From Candolleomyces eurysporus (Eukaryota > Basidiomycota > Agaricomycetes > Agaricales > Psathyrellaceae), in contig JANBPK010000706.1 of assembly GCA_027579435.1 (NCBI GenBank), positions 124,001 to 188,000 of the forward strand: 64,000 nucleotides of DNA. The letters run 5' to 3'. The translations under genes were made by a program, and so were the position numbers. Of the stretch, positions 33,215-44,480 are shown piece after piece (within the stretch, counting starts at the first letter, position 1; every line of letters starts with the position of its first letter). The notes under the pieces were generated by a model. It searched no databases, was not told the DNA's origin, and was given only the letters and a program-made list of their open reading frames with translations.

Positions 33215-33520
33215 ACTTACTAGGCATCAAAAGTCGATCAAGTAGAACCGAGGCGAAGTCAAGGATAACATCAGGCCCACCACCGTTTTTAGCTTGATAG
33301 GGACCTATAGCGATATAACGTTTACCTTCATCGTGAGGCGCGTCGAGGAGCATATAGTGCAAGCTTCTCTGGCTTTGACACCGACTTCCAATCCATTAAA
33401 CGATAAATAGTCTGTCGGAGCCAAGGCCTCCCGAGCGAATTCATCGGTAGCGATCGTAGAATATCGTTGAAGAGTTTCGATGGATGGATGCACCAGCTCT
33501 ACGTATTGACTGGGAGGCGA
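33215..33520 (-). pseudogene. Fragment of an unrecognised protein-coding gene
   Basis: The minus strand reads QYVELVHPSIETLQRYSTIA, then DEFAREALAPTDYLSFNGLE, and, in a shifted frame, LHYMLLDAPHDEGKRYIAIG and GGGPDVILDFASVLLDRLLM. Both parts look like real protein, but no intron joins them, so a frameshifted remnant is likely. Family not recognised. Confidence 0.35.
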
Positions 33521-33539
33521 CCGCTCTGGTGTCGGAATG

Positions 33540-33559
33540 CCCGCTACTTTAGTAGCGGG
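33540..33559. repeat. Perfect 9-bp inverted repeat (2-nt loop)
   Basis: CCCGCTACT and AGTAGCGGG flank TT. A further AGTAGC copy follows at 33565. It lies just upstream of the gene fragment at 33215-33520. Confidence 0.5.
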
Positions 33560-33599
33560 TCTTTAGTAGCCCCCCCCACTTAACGCTTACCTCAGCATT

Positions 33600-34500
33600 T
33601 TAACTATACTGGGTATGTCATTCCCACATTCTGGGCACCCACATTCACCTTCATGTACAAAGATGCGTCAACATAACTCTTCTACCTCTTACTCCGCACT
33701 TAAGAGTGTTCTCACAGAACCATGCCTCGCTCGTCAATGCCAACGCGATTTTTTTTTTCATACAGCGCATAATGCTGATATCGATGTAGTCATACTGACC
33801 CTGAGAATCAGCCAAAGCAAGGCATTTAGGAGGGTTGCAAGTCTACTAGGCCTCAGAGGACGAGGCTCGTTTTTTCGGGTGCGTTTACGAGGTTAGGATA
33901 CTATGACTAATTAGTAACGATTTTTTTCTTGTCACCGGTGTCTCACATCAATGTTGTACGCCGTGTGTCAGTATAAGACGCAGTATATGTTTTACGTTCT
34001 TGCAATCAGGCTTGAATTAAAGAGACAAAGGGAGGGTTGGCAGCTGTTCTACGGGTGGGCAATGGAAATGTTTTGCCAATGCGAATGGCTAGGCGAGAGG
34101 GCTAGGCGAAAGGGCGACGCAGAAGAGGAAGACATTTGATTCATGGTGTACGATACAACTGATTGATGGTTTTTTTCCTTACTTTCCAATGTCCGTGGAT
34201 TATTAGTAGGCGTGGTGATCGTGGTTTCTGATCATATAGTTGTGAATGACCTTCCGATTCCAAGTAGCGGGCGTTGCGGCGAAGCCGGCTTCAAGGTTAT
34301 GTCTGAATTGCTTCTCCGGCCCGTTTGATCTCCTTCTCCAGCCGGGAGAGTGCAATTTCATCAGGGGCCAGCAGATCCTTGAGTTTCTGCAGCTCACTGT
34401 TTGAGGGTACGGCGTTAGAATCATAGAGATGATCGAGAGAGTTTTCCATGGTGGTGGAAGTGGTTGAGATTGAACGTGGGCGTCCCGAGCCCGTCCGTCG
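33600..34500. other. Intergenic
   Basis: AT-rich with several T runs. No gene recognised. Confidence 0.45.
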
Positions 34501-34526
34501 GCATCAGGGCCTAACAACGGTCAACA

Positions 34527-34612
34527 GGGCACATGGTGTAGTTGGTTATCACGCTCGCTTAGCATGCTCATCGATTTGCGAGAGGTGTTGGGTTCAATTC
34601 CCAATGTGTCCA
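34527..34612 (+). tRNA. tRNA-Ala (AGC) with intron
   Basis: The acceptor stem pairs GGGCACA with TGTGTCC, including the G3-U70 pair that marks alanine, and A73 follows. The D arm is GTGTAGTTGGTTATCAC and the anticodon stem CTCGC/GCGAG. The loop starts TTAGCA with anticodon AGC, and the T arm is TTGGG-TTCAATT-CCCAA. About 12 nt (34565-34576) must be removed after position 37, the standard place of eukaryotic tRNA introns. A T7 run at about 34616-34622 fits a Pol III terminator. Confidence 0.9.
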
Positions 34613-34739
34613 TTATTTTTTTCGGGCTTAGAAAACGCTTATGTGGAGGTATTTTAATCTTGCTGAAGTAGCCCATGTTCTCAACAATTCGATACCGCGA
34701 TAACAAGGATCAAAGCGATCAGAATTATTTGTTCTCTAT

Positions 34740-35838
34740 TTATCCTCTAGGAAGGTCGGGGAGTGGGAAGTCCTTCTCCATGTGCACGGTCTATGGAATT
34801 CGAGTATGATAGGCGTTTTCAGTCGTCGTCACCCCACCTTGGTAAAGGAGTCTCAACTTACATAAAAACGGAAGTGGACGGTCTTCCCAACCGTCGTAAC
34901 TTCTTCAACCTCCTCTGGGTCGAGCTCCCAGTTGCTCTTGAAGATCTTGGCCAGATACTTGATACGATCCGGGTTACCACTAGCAGTTATCGCTGCCACT
35001 TGCCTGGCTTTAAGCCACAACAACAGGACCGCTGCCGCATCAATGTCCTCGCCGTACTTCTTCGTAAGACGCGAGGCGATACGGTGGAGAATTGGCTTCA
35101 ATGGACCTCCCGTAGGGTGCCTAAGCAAAGGGGTAAGTGGGCCGTATGAAGGGGTGACGATGTTATGTTTGGCATGAATCTCTAGGACGGGTTCGAGGTG
35201 CGCTAACGTGTATGGATGATATTCCAGCCGCCGAGCGTATAAGTATTCCAGCCCATTATAAAGCGTGAGGAGCGATGGCTCACCTAGTTCACAACTGGCT
35301 TATGTTTTGCTCCGTCTAGCACCGCTTCAAGATCCTGTGGTCGAAAGTTGCTAACACCAATGCTCTTGAGTTTCCCTTCGTCTTTTAATTCCTCCAAGAC
35401 CTTCCAGAACGCTTTGAGCTGACCAGGCGGTACAACAAAAGGATTGTGGATCAAGTAGAGATCAGGCACGAATCCGAGTCTATCTAGCGATCCTTGCACG
35501 GATCTGCGAACCTCACCCAGGGGTACCGGGTTTTCTTCCTGACTTTGCCAACCAGCAACTAGGGTGGCATTTGATTGTCTATGACAGTCCAGAATATATG
35601 AAAGATTTTACGCACTCTTTGAAGTCACATAAACCTCACCCCTCGGAACACTAACTTGCTCGATGGCAACTCCTGTCTCCTTCTCGTTGTCGTAAAGCTG
35701 AGCCGTATCGATATGCCGAAGACCGGATTCCAAGGCGAGTTTCCCTGATTCTATGGCATCTTTCTTGGCTTGGCCGGTACCGTTACCCCATGCAACCCAG
35801 GGAATTGACGCTTCATGCGACAGTTGAAAGCTCGCCAT
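34740..35838 (-). pseudogene. Aldo/keto reductase, apparently broken
   Basis: Four exons can be placed: 35838-35616, 35558-35284, 35227-34862 and 34790-34740, giving about 304 codons. The AKR fold is clear: IDTAQLYDNE holds catalytic Asp44 and Tyr49, VYVTSK holds Lys74, and LYLIHNP holds His. SIGVSNF and the C-terminal cofactor region (AAITASGN) are present. At the end of exon 2 the Gln expected in the conserved N-Q-V-E motif is a TAG stop (35284-35286), directly before a good GTGAGC donor. The matching acceptor of the next exon reads GG instead of AG, and no AG exists elsewhere in that intron. Both defects hit the same junction, so no full protein is expected. The rest of the frame is intact, so the loss looks recent. 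Confidence 0.75.
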
Positions 35839-36540
35839 AATAGAGAGGCAAAGAGGATCAGAAGTCAAGAGGAAAAAGATGGTGTTACTAAGTATGTACT
35901 CCTGTAGGAGATGACCTCATCATTGGTCTATCTGCTACTGCGTCATCGCTGACTAGCGCTAGCGCTGACTGGTAATACGGATCACCTAATAGGCCACCGA
36001 TCGGTCGAGTTCATACAGGGTTCTTCAGTGCATGGGTGAGCAACTAAAGGGTGGATGTATTACCTATAATTTGCTGACTATATTGAGCGAATTCAAAGAG
36101 TTTCAAGTGTACGCCGTGTAATCTGGCGAGTTGTATGGAAGAGCAGGTGACTATATACATCATCGCAAGAAACTCGAACGCAGATAAGGGAACTAGGCGA
36201 GGACCGCGTACGGGAACGTCAAGACATTGAACAATACGATAGACTACAACTAGATGTGAAGTAAGATGGCGAAAGTCCAAGAAGATAAATCTTGCAGTGT
36301 GCTATCCGCTTTAAGAAAAACAAGGGCCGAGGACGTACCAGAAGAACAGAGACAAAAAATCAAAGAAATTGGTCATCCAGGCTTGGGGGACCAATATTTG
36401 ATGAAGTCGTAAGGTTCTTGAAATGGACGTTAGCTACAGGGTCTGTAATATTATGCCTGTCGCAAAGATAGTGAGGGGAAGAGCATTATTCAGACAAACA
36501 TGCGGGGATTCGCTCGTCTTTCAAATGGTTCCGAACGTCT
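35839..36540. other. Intergenic with decayed tail of F-box copy 1
   Basis: 36060-36480 is a diverged copy of 39300-39680, the 3' flank of the neighbouring F-box gene. It includes the remains of the last zinc-finger exon (about 36394-36480) that copy 1 no longer reaches. Confidence 0.5.
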
Positions 36541-36547
36541 ACTTCAT

Positions 36548-39131
36548 TCAAACTTTGATCAGAGGTGTCGAAGGTCTGTAAGGAGTTTCCAATAGCTCTC
36601 GGCATTGCTCATTGATGAAGTAGTCTTGAGCAATGACTGGATTGGAGATGGCATGCCTGGATGAAAATCCGTTGTTAGGAGTGAGTACTGGCGCAATGAC
36701 TTGAAGGCTTACTCGGTCTCCAAGTGCTCGAAAATGAACCCCTGGGTCTGCGCATCCGCCTCACGACTAAAGCTGTGACAGTGGTTACACGACCAGGCGC
36801 AGGCAGATTGCTGAATGGAAGCACTAGCAGTTTTCGCCTCTGCAGCCAGCGCGTCGGGGGCAATGGTAAATGTCGGATTTTTGGTGTATGATAAATGGCG
36901 CGTGCCGTGTGACAGCTGTCAGCAGGAAGAGAATTTCATGTCAGGACAAATTACGGTCATGGCTAAGAGATAGAGCACATACTGCCCCACGCCAAGTGTA
37001 TATGTTCTTCAATCTTGCAGAAAAGCAGTTATCACAGATAAAACGGGCATCTTTCTGATCCATATCTGCAAGCGAGGCCGTAGATGGATCCAGTCCAGCA
37101 GTGGTGATAATGTTGGAGGCAACCGTAGAGAAATTCTCGTTGTAGATAACTTTACATGACCTATCCAGGCGAATTCCGGAGTTATTGGTACAGAAATGAC
37201 CGCCCATCATGGGCCATCCGGACAGCTTGGGCTTATAGGAGTAGGGATCGGTGAGTCGTACGTCGCACGTGAAGACATTTTTTGCAAGCGAAAGACGATC
37301 GGCGGCTTGGTTTTCAGATTCGGGCAGCGTGGATATCGCGAATTGCTGTCTTTCTTCTTGATAATTTGCGATGTGGGTGGCTATGTTGTCGAGAATGGGT
37401 TGGAAGTCATGCGAGGTAACGATAACATCTTTGCCAGCCTCGATCAGGCTTACCACCTGAGGTAGGGACCTTAAGAACTGGGCAGGCGGGCAGAAATAGC
37501 GATCAAAAGGCTTTAACGAAGATAGGTGAACGTCGTAGAGGTCGTTGAGGATCGACATGCGCTTGCTCTTTGTCAATTCTAACTCGCGGGCTTCCCGCTG
37601 ATTTCTTTGAGCTTCAATGGCAGGTTCAAGCTTCGGTCGAAGTCTACCCCATACTAATAAACCGAGTATGAATTAATGCATCCACTTATGACGGTCACGA
37701 CGTACCAGCATTTGTGACATTGGGGGTTCCAGTGCTAATACCATCACTGTGAACGAAGAGACAACGGTTGATGTCAACTGCATCGTATCCAAGTTCGAGG
37801 AATCTAGCCTTGACACTGCATCATACTACGTGAGGGGTAAACAAGAGTGAGAACTGGCAGGGGACGCACGCTTCCAGTCGCTTCTTCCTGTTGTCAGCGG
37901 CGTCAGAGTCCTTGTTCAAGGACATATTTCGATACCAAGCTTCGTACGTCTGGGCCATCTAAAGGGAACTGTCAGCGCAGTCCTCGAGCGAGAGGAAACC
38001 CGCTGTGCACCTTTGCAACGTACTCCAGGTGTTCTGTACGCTGTTCCTTCCAGTTTTCGAAAAGGTCTATGGCACCAGGTTGTCCAAGGTGCGCAGCATG
38101 CTGGAGTTTCCTCCATTGTTCGACGATAGGATGTATATCATCATCCCAATAGAATTTGCTGTTGCTTTTGTGACCATGAGACCATTCACTGGCTAAAACC
38201 AAAACGTGAAGGTCTTAGACAGACCACAGAAGAATGGAAAACAACTTACTGTGAGTAAATATAACATAATTCAAAACTTCCGGTTCGTAATCCGGGAATC
38301 TCAACTTGAACTTGTCACTGTGCACCAAGCTGCGCAATTTAGGACGACGGTCGGCATACCCGACAAAGATCAACGTACTGGCTTTTCTTGCAATGAATGC
38401 AGACGCGCCTTTGGAGGTACCAGTCCACCTTTGGAACACCCTTGGCGCCACATGACTGTATTTACAGAGGGTAAATCAGCATTCTGTATGATACTAGTAT
38501 GGAGAACGCACCCAGCACGAGTTTAGGAACAACAGGGCAGCCCATCGCGGTTCAGTAAAGTCTCTCGGGGGCTCCGGAGCATTGCACTCTTCACGAGCAG
38601 CCTTCCAAACCGTTGTAGCAGTAGATGCCAACAGCGTCTTCCGGAACAGCTTGTTCGTACGCGAGAGGCTGATCAAATCCTTCGGTGACAATTGTCCGAA
38701 AATCTGGCGTCGACAAGGAAAACACAATGAAATCCATGCCAGAAATCAGTGCAAAGTTCGCTCACCTCATACAGTATATCCAAAGGCATGGTAGGTAACA
38801 GACTGAGGTCTTTTCGACGTCGTGCTGACTTTGCAGCATCGCCAGTTCTGGCCTTGGCACTGTTCGTCGCAGTTTTCTGGCGTTTCGCGCTTGATTTCGC
38901 GGAAGATTTTCGTGCTTTATGTGCCCAACCTTCATCAAAACCATGTTCCTATGCATAAAGCCGTCCGCACACACCACCGAAGTCCCCGTCATCGCTGTCA
39001 TCATCGCTACAAGTCTCTGACTCCTGGTCAGAGCTGATGCCGTCCATATTGTAGTCTGCCGCCGCCTCTTTGAGAGCCTTCGAATCTGCGGTTTTGGAGA
39101 GCGCACTGCCCTTGCGTCGCGTAGTTACCAT
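36548..39131 (-). CDS. F-box/C2H2 zinc-finger protein, copy 1
   Basis: About ten exons. MVTTRRKGSAL starts the acidic-basic N-terminal exon (39131-38766), which ends LLPTMPLDILYE. The F-box continues in 38703-38512 (IFGQLSPKDLISLSRTNKLF). A C..C...C..C exon follows (SCGAKGVPKVDWYLQRRVC), then SKFYWDDDIHPIVEQW, MAQTYEAWY, a large helical exon (about 37650-36985; CPPAQFLRSLP, HFCTNNS, ARFICDNCF) and a first C2H2 finger (SCNHCHSF...FEHLETEH). The second finger seen in copy 2 is lost; translation stops after TPLIKV. The first exon has an in-frame TAG (about 38959) shared with copy 2. F-box proteins recruit substrates to SCF ubiquitin ligases; the target here is unknown. Confidence 0.65.
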
Positions 39132-39615
39132 GATGGTAGTTCCTGAAGATGACGGAGAAGAGCCTGGGAAAGGCGACACGATGGTTAGTTATACTAGCGC
39201 GATAGCGGGATTCCAAATTCGGAAACACCGACAGGTCGAGCATTTTCGAGTCATCGCCCGCCTCAAGCGTTCGGAACAATATACGGTGTTCATTATTAAA
39301 ACCAATACAACTAAGAGTTTCAAGTGTCCGCTGTGTAATTCGGCAAGTTGTCTGGAGAGCGATTTACATTATCTCAAGAAACTCGAACACAGATAAAGGA
39401 AACTAGTCGAGATGCGAGTACAAGGGCATTAACGAATTACACAAAGTAGTAGCATACAGCTAGGTGTGAACCAAAATAGTAGAAGTTCAAGGTCTTACAA
39501 TATTTTGTCTGCTTCAAGAAATCACAAGGGGCGAGGACGAACAAGAAGAACAGATACACAAACAAATGATCATGAGAGAAGATCGGTTGTCTGGTCCCAA
39601 AGGATCGATATTTGA

Positions 39616-42437
39616 TCAAGTCGCATGGTCCTTGAAATGGATGTTGGGCACAGGGTTGGTGATTTTATGCCTGTCGCGACAATAATGAGGGGAAGAGCAT
39701 TACGCAGACAACGTGCGGGGACTCACTTGTCTCTCAAATGGCTTAGAACGCCTAATCCAACAAACCTGCGATTGGAGGCTTTTCCGCTGAGGCACTCAAG
39801 ACACTGAAAGGTCTGAGTCTGACTTGTGGACACTGGGAGTTTGTAAGGAGCTTCTAGCCATTCTCGGCATTGCTCGTTCGCGAAATAATCTTGAGCATTG
39901 ACCGGATCGGAGATGGCGTGCCTAGAGAAGACACAGTGAGGACTGGACACTAGTTAAACAACCTGAAGCCTTACTGGGTCTTCAAATGCTCAAAAATGAG
40001 ATACCGGGTCTGTGCCTCTGCTTTGCTAATATAGCTGTGACAATGGTTACACGACCAGGCGCGTGCAGAGGGCCGAATGGAAGAAGCACCAGCAGCTTTT
40101 GCCTCTGCAGCCAGTGTGTCGGGGGCGATGCTGAACGTCAGATTTGGGGTGCGATGAGCCATGGTATGGCCATGGAACAGCTAAAAATAGGAAAGAATTT
40201 CACATCAGACAATTGCAGTCATGATCGAGAGGAGACAGGACATACTGCGCCACGCCAAGTGAATACGTTTGAAAAGTTTATAGACGAGCAGGAGTCACAG
40301 GTGAAACGGACATCTTTCTGGTCCATATCTGCACACGAGGCCGTAGATGGGTCCAGTCCAATAGCAGTAATGACGTTAGAGGCGATTCCAGATAATTCCT
40401 TGTTGTAGATAATCTTGCAAGGCCTATCCAGACAAATACCAGGACGATGATCGAGAGCAGAACGCTTGATACAGAAGTGACTGCCCATCATGGGCCACCC
40501 TGACAGGGCAGCCTTGGACGAATCACGGTAGCATAAGGAAGTGTGTGTCGTTTCGCACATGAAGACATTTTTTGCGAGCGAAAGAGGATCGGCGAGTTTG
40601 GTTTCGGTTTCAGGCAGCGTGGATATCGCGAACTGCCGTCTTTCTTCCTGATAATTTGCGATATGGGTGGCTATGTTGTCGAGGATGGGTTGGAAGTCAT
40701 GCGAGGTAACGACAACATCTTTGCCAGCCTCGATCAAGCTTGCCACTTCAGGTAGGGGCCTTAAGAACTGGACAGGCGGGCAGAAGCAGCGATCAGAAGG
40801 CTTTAAAGAGGATAGGTAAACGTCGTATAGGTCATTGAGGATCGACATGCGCTCGTTTATTGTCGATTCTAACTCGCGGGCTACCCGCCGATTTCTTTCA
40901 GCTTCGATGCCAGGTTCAAGCTTCGGTCGAAGTCTGCTCCACACTAATGAACCGAAAGTGAGTCTATGCACGCACTTGTGAGGGAATAACGACATACCGG
41001 CGTTCGTGACATTGGGGGTCCCAGTGCTAATACCGTCACTGTAAATGGAGAGAGAATGGTTGATGTCGACAGCATCGTATCCAAGCTCGAGGAATTTAGC
41101 CTTGACACTGCATCATACTATGTGAGGGGTATGCAAGAGTGAGGACTGGCAGGGGACGCACGCTTCCAGTCGCTTCTTCCTGTTGTCAGCAGCGTCAGAG
41201 TACTTGTTCAACGACACATGTTGGTACCAAGCTTCGTACGTCCGGGCCATCTAAAGGGAACTGTCAGCGAACGGTCCTCGAGTGAGAGGAAAACCGCTGT
41301 GTACCTTTGCAACGTACTCCAGGTGTTCTGTACGCTGTTCCTTCCAGTTTTCGAAAAAGTCTCTGGCGCCAAGCTGTCCAAGGTGCGCAGCATGTTGGAG
41401 TTTCCTCCATTGTTCGACAATAGGATGTATATCATCGTCCCAGTAGAACTTGCTATTGCTTCGGTGGCCATGGGACCATCCACCGGCTGAAGCCAAAAGG
41501 CAAAGATGTCAGACTGAGCACAGAAGAAAGCAAAACAACTTACTATGAGTAAATGTCACGTAGTTCAAGACTTCCGGTTCGTAATCTGGGAATCTCGACT
41601 TGAACTTGCCACTGTACACCAAACTGCGCAATTTAGGACGACTGCGGTAGGCATACCTGACGAGAATCAACGTACTGGTCTTTCTTGCATTGGACGCAGA
41701 CGCGCCTTCGGAGGCACCAGTCCACTTTTGGAACACCCTTGGCGCCACATGACTGTATTTATACAAGGCAAATCAGCATTCTGCACGACATTAATGTGAA
41801 GGAAAACGCACCCAGCATGAGGTTAGAAACAACAGGGCAGCCCATCGCGGTTCAGTAAAGTCTCTCGGGGGCTCTGGAGCATTGCACTCTTCGCGGGCGG
41901 CCTTCCAAACCGTTGTAGCGTTGGAAGCCAACAGCGTCTTCCGGAACAGCTTGTTCGTACGCGAGAGGCTGATCAAATCCTTCGGTGACAATTGTCCGAA
42001 AATCTGGCGTTCGCGGGGAAAACACAATGAAATCTATGTGAAAAATCGGTGTAAAGATCGCTCACCTCAAACAGTATATCCAAAGGCATGGTAGGTAACA
42101 GACTGAGGTCTTTTCGACGTCGTGTTGGCTTTGCAGCATCGCCAGTTCTGGCCTTGCGAGCCTTGGCATTCGTCGCAATTTTCTGGCGTTTCGCGCTTGA
42201 TTTCGCAGAAGATTTCCGTGCTTTACGCGCCCAACCTTCATCAGAACCATATTCCTATGTATACGGCCGCTCGCACGCACCATCGAAGTCCCCGTCAGCG
42301 CCGTCATCATCGGTATAACTCCCTGACTCCTGGTCAGAGCTGATGCCGTCCAGATCGTAGTCTGCCGCCGCTTCCTTCAGGGCCTTCGAGTCCACACTCT
42401 TTGAGAGCGCGCCGCCTTCGTGCCGCGTCGTCACCAT
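39616..42437 (-). CDS. F-box/C2H2 zinc-finger protein, copy 2
   Basis: Tandem sister of copy 1 (start-to-start 3306 bp), about eleven exons. F-box: LLPTMPLDILFE then IFGQLSPKDLISLSRTNKLF. It has the same Cys-rich exon (SCGAKGVPKVDW...VCVQC) and a large exon (about 40940-40245) with CPPVQFLRPLPEV, SHFCIKRS and VRFTCDSC. Two C2H2 fingers end the protein: SCNHCHSYIS...FEHLKTQH, and FQCLECLSG...SHLRDKHK, the latter split by an intron; the last exon stops at 39616. Each finger is cut by an intron between the two His. An in-frame TAG lies in the first exon at about 42260 unless a very short intron is removed. Role inferred: SCF adaptor, possibly with nucleic-acid or protein binding through the fingers. 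Confidence 0.7.
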
Positions 42438-42829
42438 GGTGGTAGCTCCTGAAGATGATGGATTTTGCGAGAAGAGCCTGGGAAAGGCGACGCGATGGTT
42501 ACTTATATTGGCGCGATAGCGGGATTCCAAATTGGGAAACACCGACAGGTCGAGCATCTGAGTCATCTCCCGCCTGACTAGCATTCGAAACACTATACGG
42601 TGTTCATAAATAGAGTCAATACAACTCTACAGGAACGAGTCATTCACATACAACCTTCGCCGCTCCATGAAATGCCAAAAAAAACTGGTCATGGGCCCCT
42701 GAACGTCCCTGTGACCCAACGGTCTTTGAAAGTTACGGTGATGTCTAACAGTAACATGCATATCAGCCACCCAATGAAGCAGGTTCGAAAGGAACCACAA
42801 TACCCACACTGTGACTAGATGCATGCAAC

Positions 42830-43870
42830 CGTCCTCGGTGGCGAAGGACGGCGACAGCTGAGGCCCACATAAGATGCTACCGACGGTAGCATCTTGGGCC
42901 CACTGTTTCTGCTCCTCGGTCCAGTCATCGAATTGTTTTGTGGGCCAGGGTTTTTCGCATCAATTGCATCTTTCAATGTTTCCACATGTTACATGTTGAA
43001 CATTCTCGATATCTGCATCCCAACAGCATTTCTTAGACTAGCATCTGTTAGAGGATGAGTGGCAGCGGGCGAAGTATATTGTCAGGTCGACGCACCTTTG
43101 GTATGCACGACGTATTTCAATATCTGTCGGGCATATTCTGGTAACTTGGCCTTGAATGTAGACGAATTGACCAAGCTAAGTGAGGCTATCAGTGAAAATA
43201 ATAGAAAGTTTGAGGTAGGTAAGCCTTACTGCAACGCTTTGCATTGCTCACAAACACATCTTAGCGATTTCAAATCCGGCTGGAACACGTTCTTGCGGCA
43301 TTCCCGTCACCCTGTCAGCATTCCCCAGCCATCTAGAGAGCCTGGGTGAAGTACCTCGCACGCGGTACCAAAAATAACCCCCCCCCATCTGTCTTCAGGG
43401 AATTGTATCTAGCCCGTGCAAGCCTCCAGAGATGAGCAGCACTGGGATCTAGTAGTATGTCTCTGAGTGACTCATGCTCTGGTGAGATGTTGTGCAGGTC
43501 CTTGGGGTGCAAGATATTCAGGAGATCTTAGGCCATAGGTATTCAAGAATCTTGAAAAGGACGGAATTTGAGTGGACGACTAGAGCGGAATAAATCAACT
43601 ATTTTGTGTAGGACTTCGTTAGGCATGCTGGGCAGTAAATTCAGACTTATTCGGCCTTTGACGCGGGTTGCCTTTCCGGGGGAGCCTCCGAGTCTGGAAG
43701 CAATGGTGCTGCGTCTTCCTTGGCTAGATCGACAAATAAGTCACAACGGTCCTCAAACACGAGAGACTCGGCGAACGAACATACCTGGCTGGGGATACTG
43801 TCTAACACCTTCCCCTTTGCCATTCGGCCCATCATCACTTCGTTCCAAACTTCCCGCCATCATGGTAAGG
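42830..43870 (-). pseudogene. F-box/C2H2 family relic between copies 2 and 3
   Basis: The minus strand holds, in order, an N-terminal exon (MAGSLERSDDGPNGKGK), LLPxMPNEVLHK-like F-box start (about 43630), ILHPKDLHN and RDILLDPSAAHLWRLARARY (about 43380-43500), a Cys-rich exon (CRKNVFQPDLKSLRCVCEQC, about 43225-43295), LVNSSTFKAKLPEYARQILK (about 43090-43180) and a short piece DDWTEEQKQWAQDATVG (about 42880-42930). Stops and missing later exons show that it is truncated. Confidence 0.6.
42861..42901. repeat. Inverted repeat (hairpin-forming)
   Basis: AAGATGCTACC (42871-42881) and GGTAGCATCTT (42885-42895) are perfect 11-bp arms around GAC. Outside them GGCCCA and TGGGCC pair again after a short bulge. 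Confidence 0.6.
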
Positions 43871-44480
43871 TGGCAAGTTCTTGAGGCATTGTAGGTAGGC
43901 GACGTTCAATTAAATATTGAAGAGATGCCACTGCACCAGGTTGGACCGTTGTTAAAGCCCTACCACTTCTGGCTTGTTATGACCTGGTTGCAGAAAGCAT
44001 TTCCCTTCTTCATCTTCCGCCTGTGCATGAACCCGGGTGACCATGGACCAACGTTGGAGAGCAAATTCCGGCTCCAGTGCGTCATCGTTTTGAAGGCCTT
44101 TGAACATACACAAAGGCGACTTTCGAGTGATTTAAAGGCTCAGGGTCTACAGTTGTCGTCATGATGGTTAGTGTGAAGGAATAGTCGAACTTGTCGTGGG
44201 AATCGGCAATCCATCGGGTGCTCTTCCCATCCTCAATATGGAGGATTGACAACACCAGTACCGATGGACCTGGGTAAATTTCTTCCACAGACCGTGAACA
44301 ATAAGTGGCTTTGAAGCTCGAAGCCATTTAATTGAATGGGTTGCCACGCATTCGCCATTTCCGCAAGGAGTCATCCAGCAAACGGCTTCTTCTTCGAGAA
44401 GTTGGGTAGATGAGATGTATTATCTAGATACGAAGAAATAAATCTATGTCAGTTCTGAGCCCGACGTAAGCGCGGTCCAG
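43871..44480. other. Intergenic
   Basis: No gene recognised. Open frames on both strands lack motifs; the stretch may hold more decayed F-box family sequence. Confidence 0.4.

Noticed and set aside
34540..34612. tRNA-Val based on the similar D arm
   Set aside because: The anticodon is AGC and the acceptor has G3-U70, both alanine.
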